NCBI RefSeq assembly: GCF_949628215.1
Contig: NC_134288.1
Location: forward strand, 9,865,682-9,929,681
Direction of reading: 5' to 3'
Origin: Phalacrocorax aristotelis
Taxonomy: Eukaryota > Chordata > Aves > Suliformes > Phalacrocoracidae
Length of the DNA stretch: 64,000 bases
In this document: in pieces, positions 1 through 12,200 of the stretch
How positions within the stretch are numbered: position 1 is the first letter of the stretch
Layout: each line of letters opens with the position of its first letter
Notes under the pieces: generated by a model
The model's input: the letters and a program-made list of their open reading frames with translations, nothing else
Told to the model about the DNA's origin: nothing
Databases searched by the model: none
Translations under genes and position numbers: made by a program

Positions 1-436
1 GAGCACAGCAGCACCCCGGGGACCAGCCCCAGCGCTGCGGGGCGGGGGAGCAAAGCCACGCACGATTCCCCCCAACACGGCATCTCTGGTGGGGGAACAC
101 GGTGCAGTTACGAGTTATGCAGCACTTGAATTTATCGGGATGGTGAGGACGGGGCTGGAAAAGATCACAGGGGAAGCCAGATCTCTCCCCGGGGTCCCCG
201 CCTCCACCGGGGCGCGGGTCTTTCTGCCTTCTCAGGGAGGGCGCCGGGCCGGCCGTGGGAAAGGACACCCGTGGGGACTCTCGCGGTGGGCAAGGTCTAG
301 AGTCCCCGAGGGGGTCCCGGGAGGGGCGGGGAGCAGTGGCCGCTGCCGGGCACGGGAGGCCCGGTGACCCCCGGTACAGAGGGGGCGGCGGCCCGGGGCG
401 GTGGGAGGCCGTGTCGCCCCGGGGCCGCGGCGATAC

Positions 437-616
437 CTTGCTCTTGGCGCAGCTGACGGAGCGCAGCGCCCCGAAGAAGATGGGCAGCAGCGCCATGAGG
501 ACGAGGCTGCCGTAGGCCAGCGCCATGCCCTCGGGGGTGGCGGGCGGCCGGGCGGCCGGAGGGGACCCGGCCCCGGCCCCGGCGGCGCTGCCGTTGTGCG
601 CCGCGGCCTCCTCCAT
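437..616 (-). CDS. HM13: HM13 exon 1 (signal peptide peptidase), rest beyond left edge
   Basis: The first coding exon of signal peptide peptidase, the ER intramembrane aspartyl protease that cleaves signal-peptide remnants. The ATG at 616-614 opens 60 codons, ending at the donor AAG|GTATCG (exon end 437). The product has an N-glycosylation-type HNGS near the start, a Gly/Ala/Pro-rich lumenal stretch, then the conserved core PPATPEGMALAYGSL followed by a hydrophobic segment (MALLPIFFGALRSV), the first membrane span. Mammalian HM13 has the same order (HNGS, TPEGIALAYGSL, LPIFFGALRSV), and its next exon starts just after this point. The catalytic YD and GLGD motifs lie in later exons outside the window. 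The exon sits in a CpG-rich region, as expected of a housekeeping promoter. The identification is by family motif and is strong despite the single exon. Confidence 0.93.
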
Positions 617-850
617 GGCGGCTGCTCCCACCGGGGTCCGCTTCCGGCCGACGCGCGCCAGGGACACGTCCTCTTACCGACCGGAAGGTGCATCACGCGT
701 CAACGACGCCGACGCTAACCACGCCCCCGGCAACCCGGGGCCGCGTTGCTAGGAGACCGACAGAGGGCCCGATCCTGGCCTTGGGCCCGATCCTGGCCTT
801 GGGCTCGGCCCGGAGCCCCCGCCTCGTGGCCGGTCTCCAGGCTGGCCTCC
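617..850 (-). promoter_or_regulatory. HM13: HM13 CpG-island promoter and 5' leader
   Basis: GC-rich, CpG-dense sequence directly upstream of the HM13 start codon, with no TATA box seen. It contains the palindrome TCACGCGTCA at about 692-701 and an X-box-like GTTGCTAGGAGAC at 745-757. An 18-bp unit is directly duplicated (768-785 and 786-803). Promoter function is inferred from position and base composition. Confidence 0.6.
768..803. repeat. 18-bp tandem duplication
   Basis: Two perfect adjacent copies of an 18-base unit beginning CCCGATCCTGG. The repeat lies between the HM13 promoter and the CR1 element. Confidence 0.85.
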
Positions 851-856
851 CCCAGC

Positions 857-1755
857 ATAGAATCATAGAATCGTTAAGGCCGGAAAAGACCTCTAAGATC
901 ACCAGGTCCAACATTCAACTCAACACCACCATGCCTCCTAAACCATGCCCTGAAGTGCCACGTCTACACGTGTTTTGAACACCTCCAGGGATGGTGACTC
1001 AACCGCCCCTCTGGGCAGCCTGTTCCAGTGCCTGACCACTCTTTCAGTAAAGCATTTTTTTCCTAATATCCAACCTAAACCTCCCCTGACACAGCTTGAG
1101 GCCATTTCCTCTCATCCTATCACTAGTAACTTGGGAGAAGAGACTGACTGCCACCTCACTGCAACCTCCTTTCAGGTACTTGCAGAGAGCGAGAAGGGCT
1201 CCCCTCAGCCTCCCCTTCTCCAGGCTAAACACCCCCAGCCCCTCAGCCGCTCCTCATCAGACTTGTGCTCCAGACCCTGCCCCAGCCCCGCTGCCCTTCT
1301 CTGGACACGCTCCAGCACCTCAATGTCCTTCTTGTCCTGAGGGGCCCAAAACTGAACACAGGATTCGAGGTGAGGCCTCCCCAGTGCCGAGCACAGGGGC
1401 CCCATCCCTGCCCGGCTCCTGCTGGCCACACCAGTGCTGACACAAGCCCGGGGGCTGGTGGCCTCCTTGGCCACCCGGGCACTGCCGGCTCATGCCCAGC
1501 CAGCTGTCAGCCAGCACACCCAGGGCCTTCTCCGCCGGGCACTTTCCAGCCCCTCTGCCCCAGGCCTGGAGCGTTGCCTGGGGTTGTTGTGACACAAGTG
1601 CAGGACCCGGCACTGAGCTTTGTTGAACCCCATACAGTTGGCCTTGGTCCATCGATCCAGCCTGTCCTGGTCCCTCTGCAGAGCCGTCCTACCCTTGAGC
1701 AGATCGACACTGCCACACAACTTGGTGTCATGTGCAAATTTACTGAGGGTGTGTG
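857..1755 (-). mobile_element. CR1 LINE, 5'-truncated, minus orientation
   Basis: A 5'-truncated copy of the chicken repeat 1 non-LTR retrotransposon, read on the minus strand. Its 3' end is at 857-880, with the typical ATTCTATGATTCTATG-like octamer repeats. The remaining ~900 bases correspond to the C-terminal part of the ORF2 reverse transcriptase and the 3' UTR. Minus-strand translation gives the recognisable CR1 string [15 protein letters not shown], then [18 protein letters not shown], with later blocks in shifted frames (for example VLERVQRR). The reading frame is therefore broken and the copy is dead. It is strikingly similar to the copy at 36358-37314, which suggests a young subfamily. 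It lies in the HM13-REM1 intergenic space. Confidence 0.93.
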
Positions 1756-4700
1756 GCGGTGGTGGAAGGCCCTGGCTGTGGGCAGGCTGTGCCCCAGTTC
1801 CCCTCCTGTGCCTCGGGTGAGGGCAGACCAGGAGCCGTGAGGGCATCCCAAGGCTAGTGGGAAGGATCAGTGCCAAGGGTCCCACTGATGGCCTCCCTGT
1901 GGCTACTTGTGCTCAGCCCCCGATTATCCCAGTTCATGGCTGTTTATCCCATCTCTGAAAGGTCCATGCTGACACTGTGCCTGCAAGAGGGAGTGTGTTG
2001 ATGCTGCCTACCTATGGGCAGTGGGTTTTCAACCTGGGCCTGTCCCTCCCTGCACAGACCCCACAGTGCAAGGAGCAGGTGAGAGCACTGGGGGGCTCCC
2101 TTTGGACAGGGGGTCCCTGGCTCCTGCAGCCCCCAGCCACAAGGGCCATAAGTGGGAAGGTAGCAGCTTCAGCTACCATCAGCCCAAGCAGGTTGGGTCC
2201 AGGGACTCCCAGGCTTCTCCTCCATCCAGCCCTGGCTTTTCCAGCCCTTTGCCACTTCCCAAGGATCCCCCCAGCACCCCTGGGCCTCCCCCATGACTGC
2301 TCCCAGCCCACACTCAGCAAACACCCCTTCCATAAAAATGCCTCATAAATGGCAGCAAACTCTCCCTGCTGCTGGACTGGGGCCAGGGTTCTGCTGGAAA
2401 ATTGGCTGAAATGTGAGTTTTCCTCAAAAATATTCCTTCCCTTCCCGAGCTGCTGGCAGCCCGGCTGGATCACTGAGCCTCCTCATCCTCGTCCTCCTCC
2501 TGCGCATCCCCCTGGCCCTTGCTGGGGCAAAAGTCTTCTCAGAAGTTAAGAGATCAGCAAAGATAAAGATTGAGGAAAGTTAAATGGTGCTGCCCCCGGT
2601 TTAGATCTGAGCCACGGGCAGGGGAAGGGAGCACAGCAGGGATTAAAAAGCAAGCTTTTAAAATTTTTTAAAATGTTTTCTTCTTTATTTTTAAAAAAGG
2701 AATCTATTTCAGGACCGGCGGTGATTCATAGTTTTGTGTTTCAGGCAGAGGGCAGATGGAAAGGCCTCCCGGGAGCCCCTCTCTGTGGGGCTGGCCTCCT
2801 GCCCAGGATGCTGTCCTCTCCCTGCCACCAATTCTCCCACAAAGGAGAAGGATGGACACCAAGGGCAGCAGCTGGCAGCAGCAGGCAGTTACGCAGGCAG
2901 CATGCCCACACACAGCCCACTGCTTCCCACCCTGCTGCCTGCCACAGCCCAGCATGGCACGGCACAGCGCAGATACTGACCTCCCTCACCCACCCCTAAA
3001 CCCCAGCTTGGCTTGTGAACCCTCCACGAAGGGTGACACTCCCCCCTCCACCTCACCCTCGCTGCTCAGCTCCCTGCACCGCAGCCCTGCAGCACTCCAA
3101 ACCTGTTTTGGCCTCAAAATGGATGGAGGCTGCAAAGTCCCCCAAAGCTTCTCCTTTGGTTTTGGTTTCTGCCTGAGGAGCAAGATCAGCAACTCCACTT
3201 GCTTTCAAGTGCCCCCAGGAAGGAGGAACATTCAACCCCCCTGCTGACAATCCCTCAGTGGGCAGGTAGGAGCAGGGGGGCCTCAGGTACTGCCGTGGCA
3301 GGGGGTTGACGTGTCCAATTCAGCTCTTTTTGCACTAAGCCTGGGTTAACTGGGGTGGAAGCATCATCCTGAGCTTGGGGGAGCCTGAATCAAATAGTGG
3401 CAGGGGGTGAGCTGCTCCTTGAGTTTCAGTGGGTTGTTAAACTAGAACCTCAAACAGCCCTTGGCCACCACCGTCCTGCCAGACGTGGGACAGTGGCCAC
3501 CCTTGCCCTTCTGCTTTTCTTAGCCACTCTCCATGAGAAGATGAACCCCCGCACCTCAGGGCAGCTGCTCTGGCCTGTGGGCTGCAGATACTGTCCCCTC
3601 AGGGCTGGCAGTGGACAGGGGGACTGAGGGCTAGCAGGAGGTGGGCAAAGGGGCTGGAGGGGGAGGGGGCAGCCACCAGACCACTGTCACCTCCGTGTGC
3701 CCAGAGTCCAGCTGTGGCACTCACCAGCATTGCCCCAGGGCCAGGATCTTGGCACCGCTGCTCAGGGCTCTGCATGGCACCGTCTGCCGGGTGAGAGTGG
3801 GTTTTGCCACAGGCGGCTGGGATGTCCTTGTGCACAGACTGAGGAAATCAAGCAAAAAATAGTTGCAACTCCCCAGCCTATTCAAGCAGGGCTGGTGTGC
3901 AGGGAGGGCCAGGGCAGCCCATGGGGCTGGCATCCTAGAGTGGCCATGTCCCAGCCAGGAGCTAGTGGGGTCCCTTGTCCCAGGGAGGCGGTGAGCAAAA
4001 AGGCACATGCTGGGGCCAATGGCACTGGGGTGGGTGGCACTGGGGGGAGGGATGGCACAGGGGCAAATGGCACTGGGTAGCAGGTGGGACTGGGGGAGAT
4101 TGCACTGGGGCTGATAGCCATCCAGGGACGGAGGGCGCTGGGATGCCCCCGAGAGCACTTGATGGAGGGACCGGGGCTGCTGAGCTCCAGCATTACCTGC
4201 CCCAGGTGTGGGCCCAGCTTTGGGCCTCAGGCGGCCCCCGGCCCCCTTCCAGCACCTCCTCCTTCCTTCCTTCATTTCCCAGCAACTCACCATGGCCCCC
4301 CTTGGCCTCTCCTCCCACCCTCCAGCGCGTCTACATTTTTCTGGGTTTGAGCTCATTCTTTCCACTCCCCTCTCTGCCAGCTGCCAACTTTCCATCCCAT
4401 GGCCCCCCCGCCTGCTGCCGCAGGGAAACGCTGGCTGCAGCTGTGGGAGGGACCAGCAGCAGCAAGGAGCTCCTGTCCCTGGTGTGCAGCCCTTGGCCCC
4501 GGTGTGGCTGATGCTGTGTGAACCACAGCATCGTGTCCAGGCAGTACTAGGAACTGGGCTGCAGGGAGCTCTGGGGCAGGGCCCTGGCAGAGCAGCTGGA
4601 GCCAGAGTAGCAGCAAGGGTGACCGCGGCATTGCTGCTTTCTCAACAGCTTGGGGAGGCACCGAGCAGCATGGAGAAAATCCTGAGCGAGTTTCCCTGGT

Positions 4701-5520
4701 CCTGGGGACAGAACTGTCAGGGAGAAGACCCCACTGGTGTTTGCACCTGCGGAGAGACTATTTTCCCATGGGGACAGGGTCCTGTCCCATCCCAATGTCC
4801 CCTTTGCACCAGTGACACCCTTTATTGCTGCACTGTGCCAGCCATGGCCAGCAGCTCCCCATGCTTGAGCTGAAAAGTAAGCAGAAACTCCTGACCTGAC
4901 CCGGGGAGGGAGGGCACTGCTGATCCTCCCTGGCGCCAGGCCCAGGGCTGCTGAGCAGGCTACCCCATGGTGTCTGAGCTGCTCACTGGCAGCGCAGTCT
5001 AAAATCAACCAGCAGAGCCCATGCAGCTCCAGCATCACCTCCCCAGGTGCCTGGGGTCACTCACTACTTGCTGCAGCCAAGCACGTCCCTTCCTGGCTGT
5101 GCTGCACTGTGGCCACTGCCATGCTGCTTGGATCCTGCCTCCCTGCCCCTTCCCAGGGCACCAGGAGCTACCGAGTGCCCAGCTCCCTGCCCAGGCTGCA
5201 GCTCCCACGGTGTGTAGGGGCTTGAAACCTGCACCTCAACAGAGCTCAGCCCTTCCCAGAGGCTTTTCCAGAGCCAGGTGGGAGCTGGGAGGTGCAGGTG
5301 GGCTGGGGGCTTCTGCTATTGCAGGAGACGATGCTGCGACTACTGGATGAGGAATTGGGACTTCCACCAAGGGTGGCCAAAGGAAGCCCCAGATGGAGGC
5401 TCTCCCTGCCCTGAGATGTTTCAGCTGGTGAAGCCGGAGCCTGCCAAGGTCTGGCTGGAGCAGGATATCCCGGCCATGGCTCCAAGACGTGGCTCCCCAT
5501 GGCAGGGACACAGCAGAGAC
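1756..5520. other. HM13-REM1 intergenic region without a supported gene
   Basis: About 3.8 kb of moderately GC-rich DNA between the CR1 element and the REM1 polyadenylation signal. Many open frames occur on both strands, but they overlap antisense to each other, lack family motifs and are what GC-rich avian DNA gives by chance. The only structured piece recognised is a degenerate GGCACTGGGG minisatellite at about 4020-4112. Confidence 0.55.
4020..4112. repeat. Degenerate GGCACTGGGG minisatellite
   Basis: The motif GGCACTGGGG and close variants recur about five times at irregular 20-30 base spacing. This looks like a decayed G-rich minisatellite. The G runs could form quadruplexes, but no function is evident. 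Confidence 0.6.
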
Positions 5521-5524
5521 TAGC

Positions 5525-6183
5525 ACCTCCCTGACATGGTTTATTCTGCAGATTGAGGGGTTTCCCCATTGCAACAGTACAGAGACAGCAGAAAAACCTC
5601 AGTCCAAGAAACACTGGTGCCAGGGAAACATGGCACGAAGCCCTTGCACAGTGCTGTCACAGAGGGGCTAGGGGTGCCAGACAATGCTGCCAGTGCTCCA
5701 CCAGCCCCTTTCCCTGGCCAGGCTCCAGGATGTCCTCGAGGAGGGCATCACTATGGTGCCCTCACTGGTCCATGCTGCCCTCTGAAGGACAGGCACCACA
5801 AGCAGGACTGGCCACGTTCCTGGCAGCCTCTGGAGCTGCTCCAGCCCTGCAGGCAGCCCTGCACTGGGGCATGGCCACCCCTCACCTCTGATTCCACAGG
5901 AGCCTCTGTAAGCCAGGGTCCCACCATCACAAGCACAGGTGTTTGTCCCACGCCTGGGGTGCAGCCCAGGGGACCCAGGTCCACTTGTCCCCTCTCCTGG
6001 AGAAGTGGCCAGATCCAGAGCAGCCCAGGCATCCCTCAGCACCAGTTAAAACAGCTCCACATCCTCAGCATCACTCTGGCTCTGTCTGGGCTGTCCTTGC
6101 ACCCACAGAGCCACTGGCCACGCTGCTGGCAGAGAGGAGAGTTCCCAGCCTGTGTGTGCAGAGGGTCAGGAAGGCGGCAGCTC
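5525..6183 (-). other. REM1: REM1 3' UTR with polyadenylation signal
   Basis: Sequence between the REM1 stop codon (6186-6184) and a minus-strand AATAAA at 5545-5540, the first canonical signal downstream of the stop. The 3' end is inferred about 15-20 bases beyond the signal. The 3' UTR would be roughly 650 bases. Confidence 0.65.
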
Positions 6184-8694
6184 TCAGAGCACAGACAGGT
6201 CGTGGCAGGACTTGGAGCGGACTTTCAGGGCCACTTTGCTGCTGTTCCTGGCCACCAGCCTGTCGAGGAAGCGCCGGGCTCTCTTGGTGAGGCTCTCCTT
6301 GCGCTTCTGGCTGGGAGCAGGGAGCGCACGGGGCTCCTTGCCCCCACGGCGCAGGCGGATCTGCCGCACCACTCCCTCAAAAAGCTCATCCACGTTGTGC
6401 TGCAGAGCTGCTGATGTCTCGATGAATTTGCAGTCGAACACCACGGCACAGGCACGGCCCTCTGCAAGGGAAGGGCAGGGAGTGGGCATGGCCCCGCTGG
6501 CACCCTGGGCACAGGGCAACAGGTACTGCCACATGCAGGGCAGTGGTTGTGCTTCCAGGGACAAGGGGACAGATGTGGGGGAAGCAGCTGGGCAGGGAAG
6601 GAGGGCACAGGGCCCACACGGGTGTCCCCACTGGCCAGACCACCCCCACCCCGCTCACCTTCAATGGAAACCTCGCGGCACCGCACCAGGTCGGTTTTGT
6701 TCCCCACCAGGATGATGGGGATGTCTTCGGCCTGCCGTGCGTGGCGCAGCTGGATGCGCAGCTCCGAGGCACTCTCAAAGCTGCCACGGTCGGTGATAGA
6801 GTAGACAATGACGTAGGCGTTCCCCACCTGCAGGCACTGGCTGCGGTGCCAGCTCTCCTCACCCTGCTATCACATGGGGAATGAGATGCCACTGCTCTGC
6901 AGGGGCCACTAGCAGCCCTGACCGCTGCCAGGGAACAGCAGAGCACCCCAGCAGTGATGGGACCTGCCAGCACACCCCACCATCCCCCGTGTTTTGGGGA
7001 GCAGACATGTGGCCCCATTAAAAAAATGCAGATTAAAAGCTCCTGATTTTGTGGGATGTTTGAGAGTTTCCTCCTGTATCAGCCACAGGCCAGAGCTGTG
7101 GGTTCAGCTTGCCTTGGGAGGGCTGAGGCTGCACCTCCCAAAGACACCCTTGGCCACACATTGCCGGTGTCATGGGTGCAGTGCCCTGTGTGAAACAGGC
7201 ACCTGTCCGTGCCACTGGGCAGGGTTGGATTAAGCAATAGTGGAAATAAAGGACCATTGTCAGGGCGTTACAGTGCTGAGGCATCTCCAGACAGCACAGT
7301 CGGACATGCAAAATGCAGCCCCAGCCCACATGGGTGTTGTGCCCATGTGCGCAGCCCAGGCACTGGCTCCATCCCCACTCCTGGGGACCGGTCACTGCCT
7401 GGTAGCACCCACAGGAATGCCAACCCCAGCATGGAGGGAGGCAAAGGGCCGTTTCAAAGGAGGCAGTGACGGCAGTGCTGGCATTTCTGCCCAGGAGATG
7501 CCTCGGTGTGCTGGACAGAAGGAATGCCCCATGCTAGGCTCTCAGGGCCACTGCTTTGCCTGCTAAAGCACGTGCCCTGGCTGGTGGCACCATCTCACGT
7601 GGATTTGCCCAGCTGGCTCCTTCAGCACCATTCCCAAACCATTTCCATGCATTTCAAAGCAGGCTGGCACCACACTCCTTCCCCACAGCCCCTTCCTCCC
7701 CACTGCCCACATACCCCTTGTGCAAGGGGCACCCTGTGCCCACACCACTGCTCCTGCACTCACAGTGCCTTGTCACAGGAGCCCTCACTGCTGAGAACAC
7801 AGTGGGCAGCCTCCCATGCTGGAGAAAGACACGCAAAGAGGCATTCAGAGATGTGATCTCAGCCCCTGTCTTGCCCAGCGCATGTCCCCTGCTCTGTAGC
7901 AAGGGCAGCAGTGAGCTCTGGACATGGCCAGGAAAGCCCCAGGGAGACCTTTGCAGTGCTTAGAGGCCCCAAAGCAGCAGCTGTGCCTGTACAGTGTCCC
8001 CCAGGCACATCCCAGCTCACCCAGCCTCGCTTGCAGCATGGGACCCCCGCAGCACCCAGCCCTGGCCCTGCCATACCCATTGCTCTGGCTCCCAGGTGTC
8101 CATCACTAGCAGTGTGGTCTCCTTGCCATCCACAGACAGCGTGCGCTCATACATGGCCTCTGCAAGACACCGGAGAGCCCAGTTGGTGTGGCACTATCCC
8201 AGGAGCCGAGACTCAGCCCCAGCACTGGGCTTCTCTCTGCCTCTCATACGGGTTTTTCCCATGACAGGGCCATGAACGCAGCCCGGACACATGCCGCCTC
8301 CCCACCACCTCCTCTGGGCCCCACCAGTGGGTGACCCTGCTGTGGAGGGGCCCCAACCAGCCCCCACCAGGCACCCACCTCCATGCTGCTCTAGCAGGTC
8401 CCGCTCCTGAATGCCGGCAAAGAGGTTGACCAGGGAGGTCTTGCCCACGCCGGGGTCGCCCAGCAGCACTACGCGGTAGAGGGGCTCCCAGGAGCCAGAG
8501 GAGCCCGAGGAGCCAGAGGACCAGCTGCCCCGGGGTGCTGCGGCCCTACCACCCGGCTCGGACGCAGAGTGGCTGAGCTGGGGGTGACAGGGCTCGCCCC
8601 GCAGCGTGACGCCCGGCACCCCCGGCCGCGGGAGAGGGGTGCTGGCCCTCCTCCGCAGCGGGCTCTTGCTCCCACGCTGTGTGTTCAGGGTCAT
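6184..8694 (-). CDS. REM1: REM1, RGK-family Ras-like GTPase
   Basis: REM1 belongs to the RGK (Rad/Rem/Gem/Kir) GTPases, which bind Cav beta subunits to reduce calcium current and affect the cytoskeleton. Coding exons (minus strand): 8694-8379, 8159-8077, 6863-6659, 6461-6184. All junctions are GT-AG and the phases close to 294 codons, 293 aa (human 298). The N-terminus starts MTLNTQRGSKSPLRRRAST with 14-3-3-type RRRAS serines. The P-loop GDPGVGKTS is at residues 79-87. The usual Ras DxxG is replaced by DTWE, the RGK hallmark. NKTD (G4) and ETSA (G5) follow. The basic tail ends KSCHDLSVL, the RGK C-terminus that lacks a CAAX box. The start was chosen by homology to the mammalian MTLNT start. 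No disruption was seen. A non-coding first exon probably lies in the CpG island upstream. Confidence 0.96.
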
Positions 8695-9260
8695 CAGCGA
8701 CACGGAGGGCAGCGGGGCTGGGAGAGGGCACCCCGAGGCGCTCCGGCTCCCTGCGGCCCCCGGCACCCCCGGGCCGCTCCCGGTGTCGGTCCCGGTGTCC
8801 GTCCGAGCTGGTGGTAGCTCGGGCAGAACTTTCCCTGGGACAGGTTCGCCGCTGCCCGGCCCCGGGCTTTAATCCCCGGGAGGTGGAGCCCCTCGCCGCG
8901 CCCGCTCCCTCCCCCGCGGACACACCCCCGCCCGCACCGGCCCCGGCCCCGGCCCCGGCCCCGGTCGCCCTGTCCGGTCCCCGAGGTCCCCGTGGGGCTC
9001 CCGGTGCCGGGGCACGACGAGTCCCCTGGGGCGCGTCCACTCGGTCCCGGGAGGGGCAGCACGGCGGCCGGCGGTCGCACCGGAACGCCCCGGCCCCGCC
9101 GCTGCGGGATAGGCCGCCGCGGGTGGGGGCTCCCCCGCACTACCCTCCTGCGTGGGGCAGGGTCCCCCGCTCCCTCGAGCCCCACGGCTGTGATCCCCGC
9201 GGCCCCGGCCCGGCTCCCTCTCTCGGCGGCGTGGGGCCGCGCACAGCTCTGCCGTTTCAC
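8695..9260 (-). promoter_or_regulatory. REM1: REM1 CpG island / 5' UTR with (GGGGCC)4
   Basis: A very GC- and CpG-rich block immediately upstream of the REM1 start codon, extending to about 9260. It should hold the non-coding first exon and promoter. A possible 3' splice site (TCTCCCAG) occurs about 30 bases upstream of the ATG. On the REM1 sense strand it contains four perfect GGGGCC hexamers at 8964-8941. The exact transcription start is not determined. Confidence 0.6.
8937..8964. repeat. (GGCCCC)n hexanucleotide repeat
   Basis: Four perfect CCCCGG units (8941-8964) plus a partial one, equal to GGGGCC on the minus strand. Such tracts form G-quadruplexes in DNA and RNA. Confidence 0.9.
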
Positions 9261-12200
9261 CAAGTAAGGAGCGATCAGAGCCTGGGCCAGTCCTGACCGG
9301 TGCCCAGTGGGGCTGTGCTGTACCGGGACCTTGGAGCCCTGCTGGGCAGATGCCACAGTGCTATTGCCAAGAGGCAGTGATAGAAAGTGCGGCCAGAGGC
9401 CGGCTTGGCACAGGCGAGAACAGGAGCTGGTTTTATTTAAACCTGTTGGTTGGCCCAGACCTGTGCGGACACTGTGGCATGCTGGTACTGGCACCAAACT
9501 GCCCGAGCACCAGCCCTGCGTGGGCACTGGTCTGACCCCACACAGTGATACCAGTCCAGCCCACGCTGGGATGCACTGTCAGAGTCTCATAGTGCCAGGG
9601 CTGGTCCCAGGACACCTCAGGGTCAGAGCACAAAGATGAGGAGGCCCCTTTTGCATTCAACCCTCCAGCAACATTACCTCGATGGCACGAAGGGGACGGG
9701 TCAGGCTGCAAGTGCAGGAGGGCTGGCAATGCCTCCAGGGGAGCTGTGGTGCGGGGCTCGCCCAGTGCTCCTTCCAAGGGACTGCAGCCCGCAAGTGCAG
9801 CACAGCACACACAGGCCAGGAATGACTGTAACACCTTTACTGCACCATATAACCATGTCAGTGAGTCCCCAAGGTGACTGAGCGGGGCTGGAATGGAGAA
9901 GCGCTGATGGGAAAGGAGGGGCTTTGCAGATCGGCACCTCAGCCAAGCCTAGTTGTGCTGTGTGCTGGGCAAGGGGCTGGCGAGTAGAGCCTGGCCAAGC
10001 ATCAGATGAATGGTGTCTCCTTGGCAGGGATGCTGAGAACCACCTCAGTATCTGGCATGCACCTGAGAAAGAAAGGAAAGTTGGGAGGGGCAAAGTGAAG
10101 AGCAGGAAAAAGCTGCCACACTTCAGCTGGTTTGGTGCGAGGAGGAGAAGCTCCTACATGGCCAGGGCAGGAGGTGGGTGACTGCTCGGATGCTCTGTGC
10201 AGCCCATCCAGAGCTCGGAGGCATCACCTGCATGGCAGACCCGTTGCCAGAGGGCCCAGGGCGGGTGGAGGGAAGTCTGCCTTGTGTCTGCTGTGCCACC
10301 TTCTCCGTGTCCCCAGGGCCCGGTACTGGTTTTCAGTGGGGAGAGACCAGACACTTGTTCTGGGACCCGGGACAAAGCAAGCAGCAGGAGGAAAACCCTC
10401 TAAAACCAGATGAGAGATGTTGTGCACAACCCCTGTTCAGCATGAACCAGAGCCCAGCCCAACCTCCAGCTCATTCCAGCACTATTTTGCTTTTCAGCTA
10501 ACCCTTCATGACCTACCCTAGCCACTAACCACTCTGCCTACAAAAGAAATCAGCTCCAAGCCTGAGCCCTGCTCTATGGCCCTTTCTTAGACCGTGCTTG
10601 TGACTGAGCCCTCTGCAAGGCAGGCCTGGTGCTTGCTGGCCTTCCCAGGGAGGCAGAGCCAGATGTAACCCCTGGGTCTCTGACAGGGAAAAGGAATGAG
10701 ATTAGCCACCCCTCACTGTCAATCCCAAAAGGCAAACAGAAGTGGAGAAAGCCCGTCAGAGCAGCCAGGTACATCTGCTTTCTTGCAGAGAGACGACAAG
10801 CACAGCAAGCTGGGCTTGCTCAGAGCTGCGCTCATCCATCTCTGTCTCAGTCCAGGACAAACTGTGCATCCAGAGTGCCCCCAGCGCAGGGCTGGAAGCT
10901 GCTGGTGAAATCCACCCGGGCCCCTTGAAGCAAGAGGATTTTTAATGAGGGGAAACTGAAATGCAGATGGGAATGGATACGCATGGGGTTACAGCTCCTC
11001 TGGGCTCCACATGCTGCCAGCAGCACACAGGGACCCAAGGAGGGCCAGCAAAAGTCCTGGGCACCTACACACCCTTACATTTCCAGGCTGAGCACAGCTC
11101 GTGTCCGATTTTGCTATCTCAAGAAGCAAATCTGGTGTCTGGAACCAAAGGGTTAATTAGAAAAATGAAGGGCTGGTGAAGTCGTGTGAAAAGTTGCAGG
11201 GAGGTCAGTGGGAAAGGGCTGAGGGATGGCGGAGAGGGCTCTGGCACGGGCTCCCGCCTGTCAGGGCGGGTAAGCACCAAATGCCTGACTTGTGATGTTA
11301 CAGAAACTTTCCACTTGGGCCTTCTTGCTATTTTTAACTCTTCTTCCAGCCACCCTCACTAACCCCAGCCCCAGCAGCTGTCAAGGCTAATTAATTCCCC
11401 TTATCACTTTTTTATCAGAAAAAAATTAAGTTGCACTAATCCATCATGCAGCTGCTCGTCTCCCCCCACAGTCTCCTGACAGGTTCCAGGCTTTCCTCCC
11501 ATGTGGGCTCGTACCTCCACAGTGCTGCAGCCATACCTGGCTTCCAGCTAAAACCCAGGCCCCGAAGTGTGAGATCCATCCCCTCTTGTCACCTGCACCA
11601 CCGCTGGTTTGCTGGGCGAGTATCTGCTCATCCCAAGGGATGATATTTTCATGCAAAATAAATGCCATGTGCATGTGAGGTGCGGAGGAGCTGAGGGGCT
11701 GCCATGGGCTGCCATGCACCTGCAGTGGTGGTCACCTGCAGTGACCCACTGGAAAGGAATGACTCCCTTAACAGACATGTCTGTGCCAAGAACAACTTGT
11801 ATAGGCAGTTGCTGTAAATAAAGGCATATATGCACACTGTTCTGCACACAACTACGGGTTTCAGGCTACAGCATACTCAAGATTTAAATACACTTGACCC
11901 ATTTTTCCTCAGGTTTGTAACCCTAGTCAGCAGACAGCACAGAAAGCCAAGGCACCTCAGCAGCTCTAAATCATCTGTGATTTTTGTGATTTGTCCTGTC
12001 CTGTGCAGGATCCTGCTGCCACAGGACAAGGGGCAGCATTATGCCTTCAGCCTGCTGTGGGTATGGTGGAAAATATCTTGTCACAGCTGGCTGTCAGCAT
12101 GCTTCAGCCCACGGACTTGGCCAGTCTGGGTCTGTCCCTGGAGAGGAGAGCCCAGTATTCCTGTGATCAAGCTAGCAGGGCCTTCTTCCCATTAGGGCTA

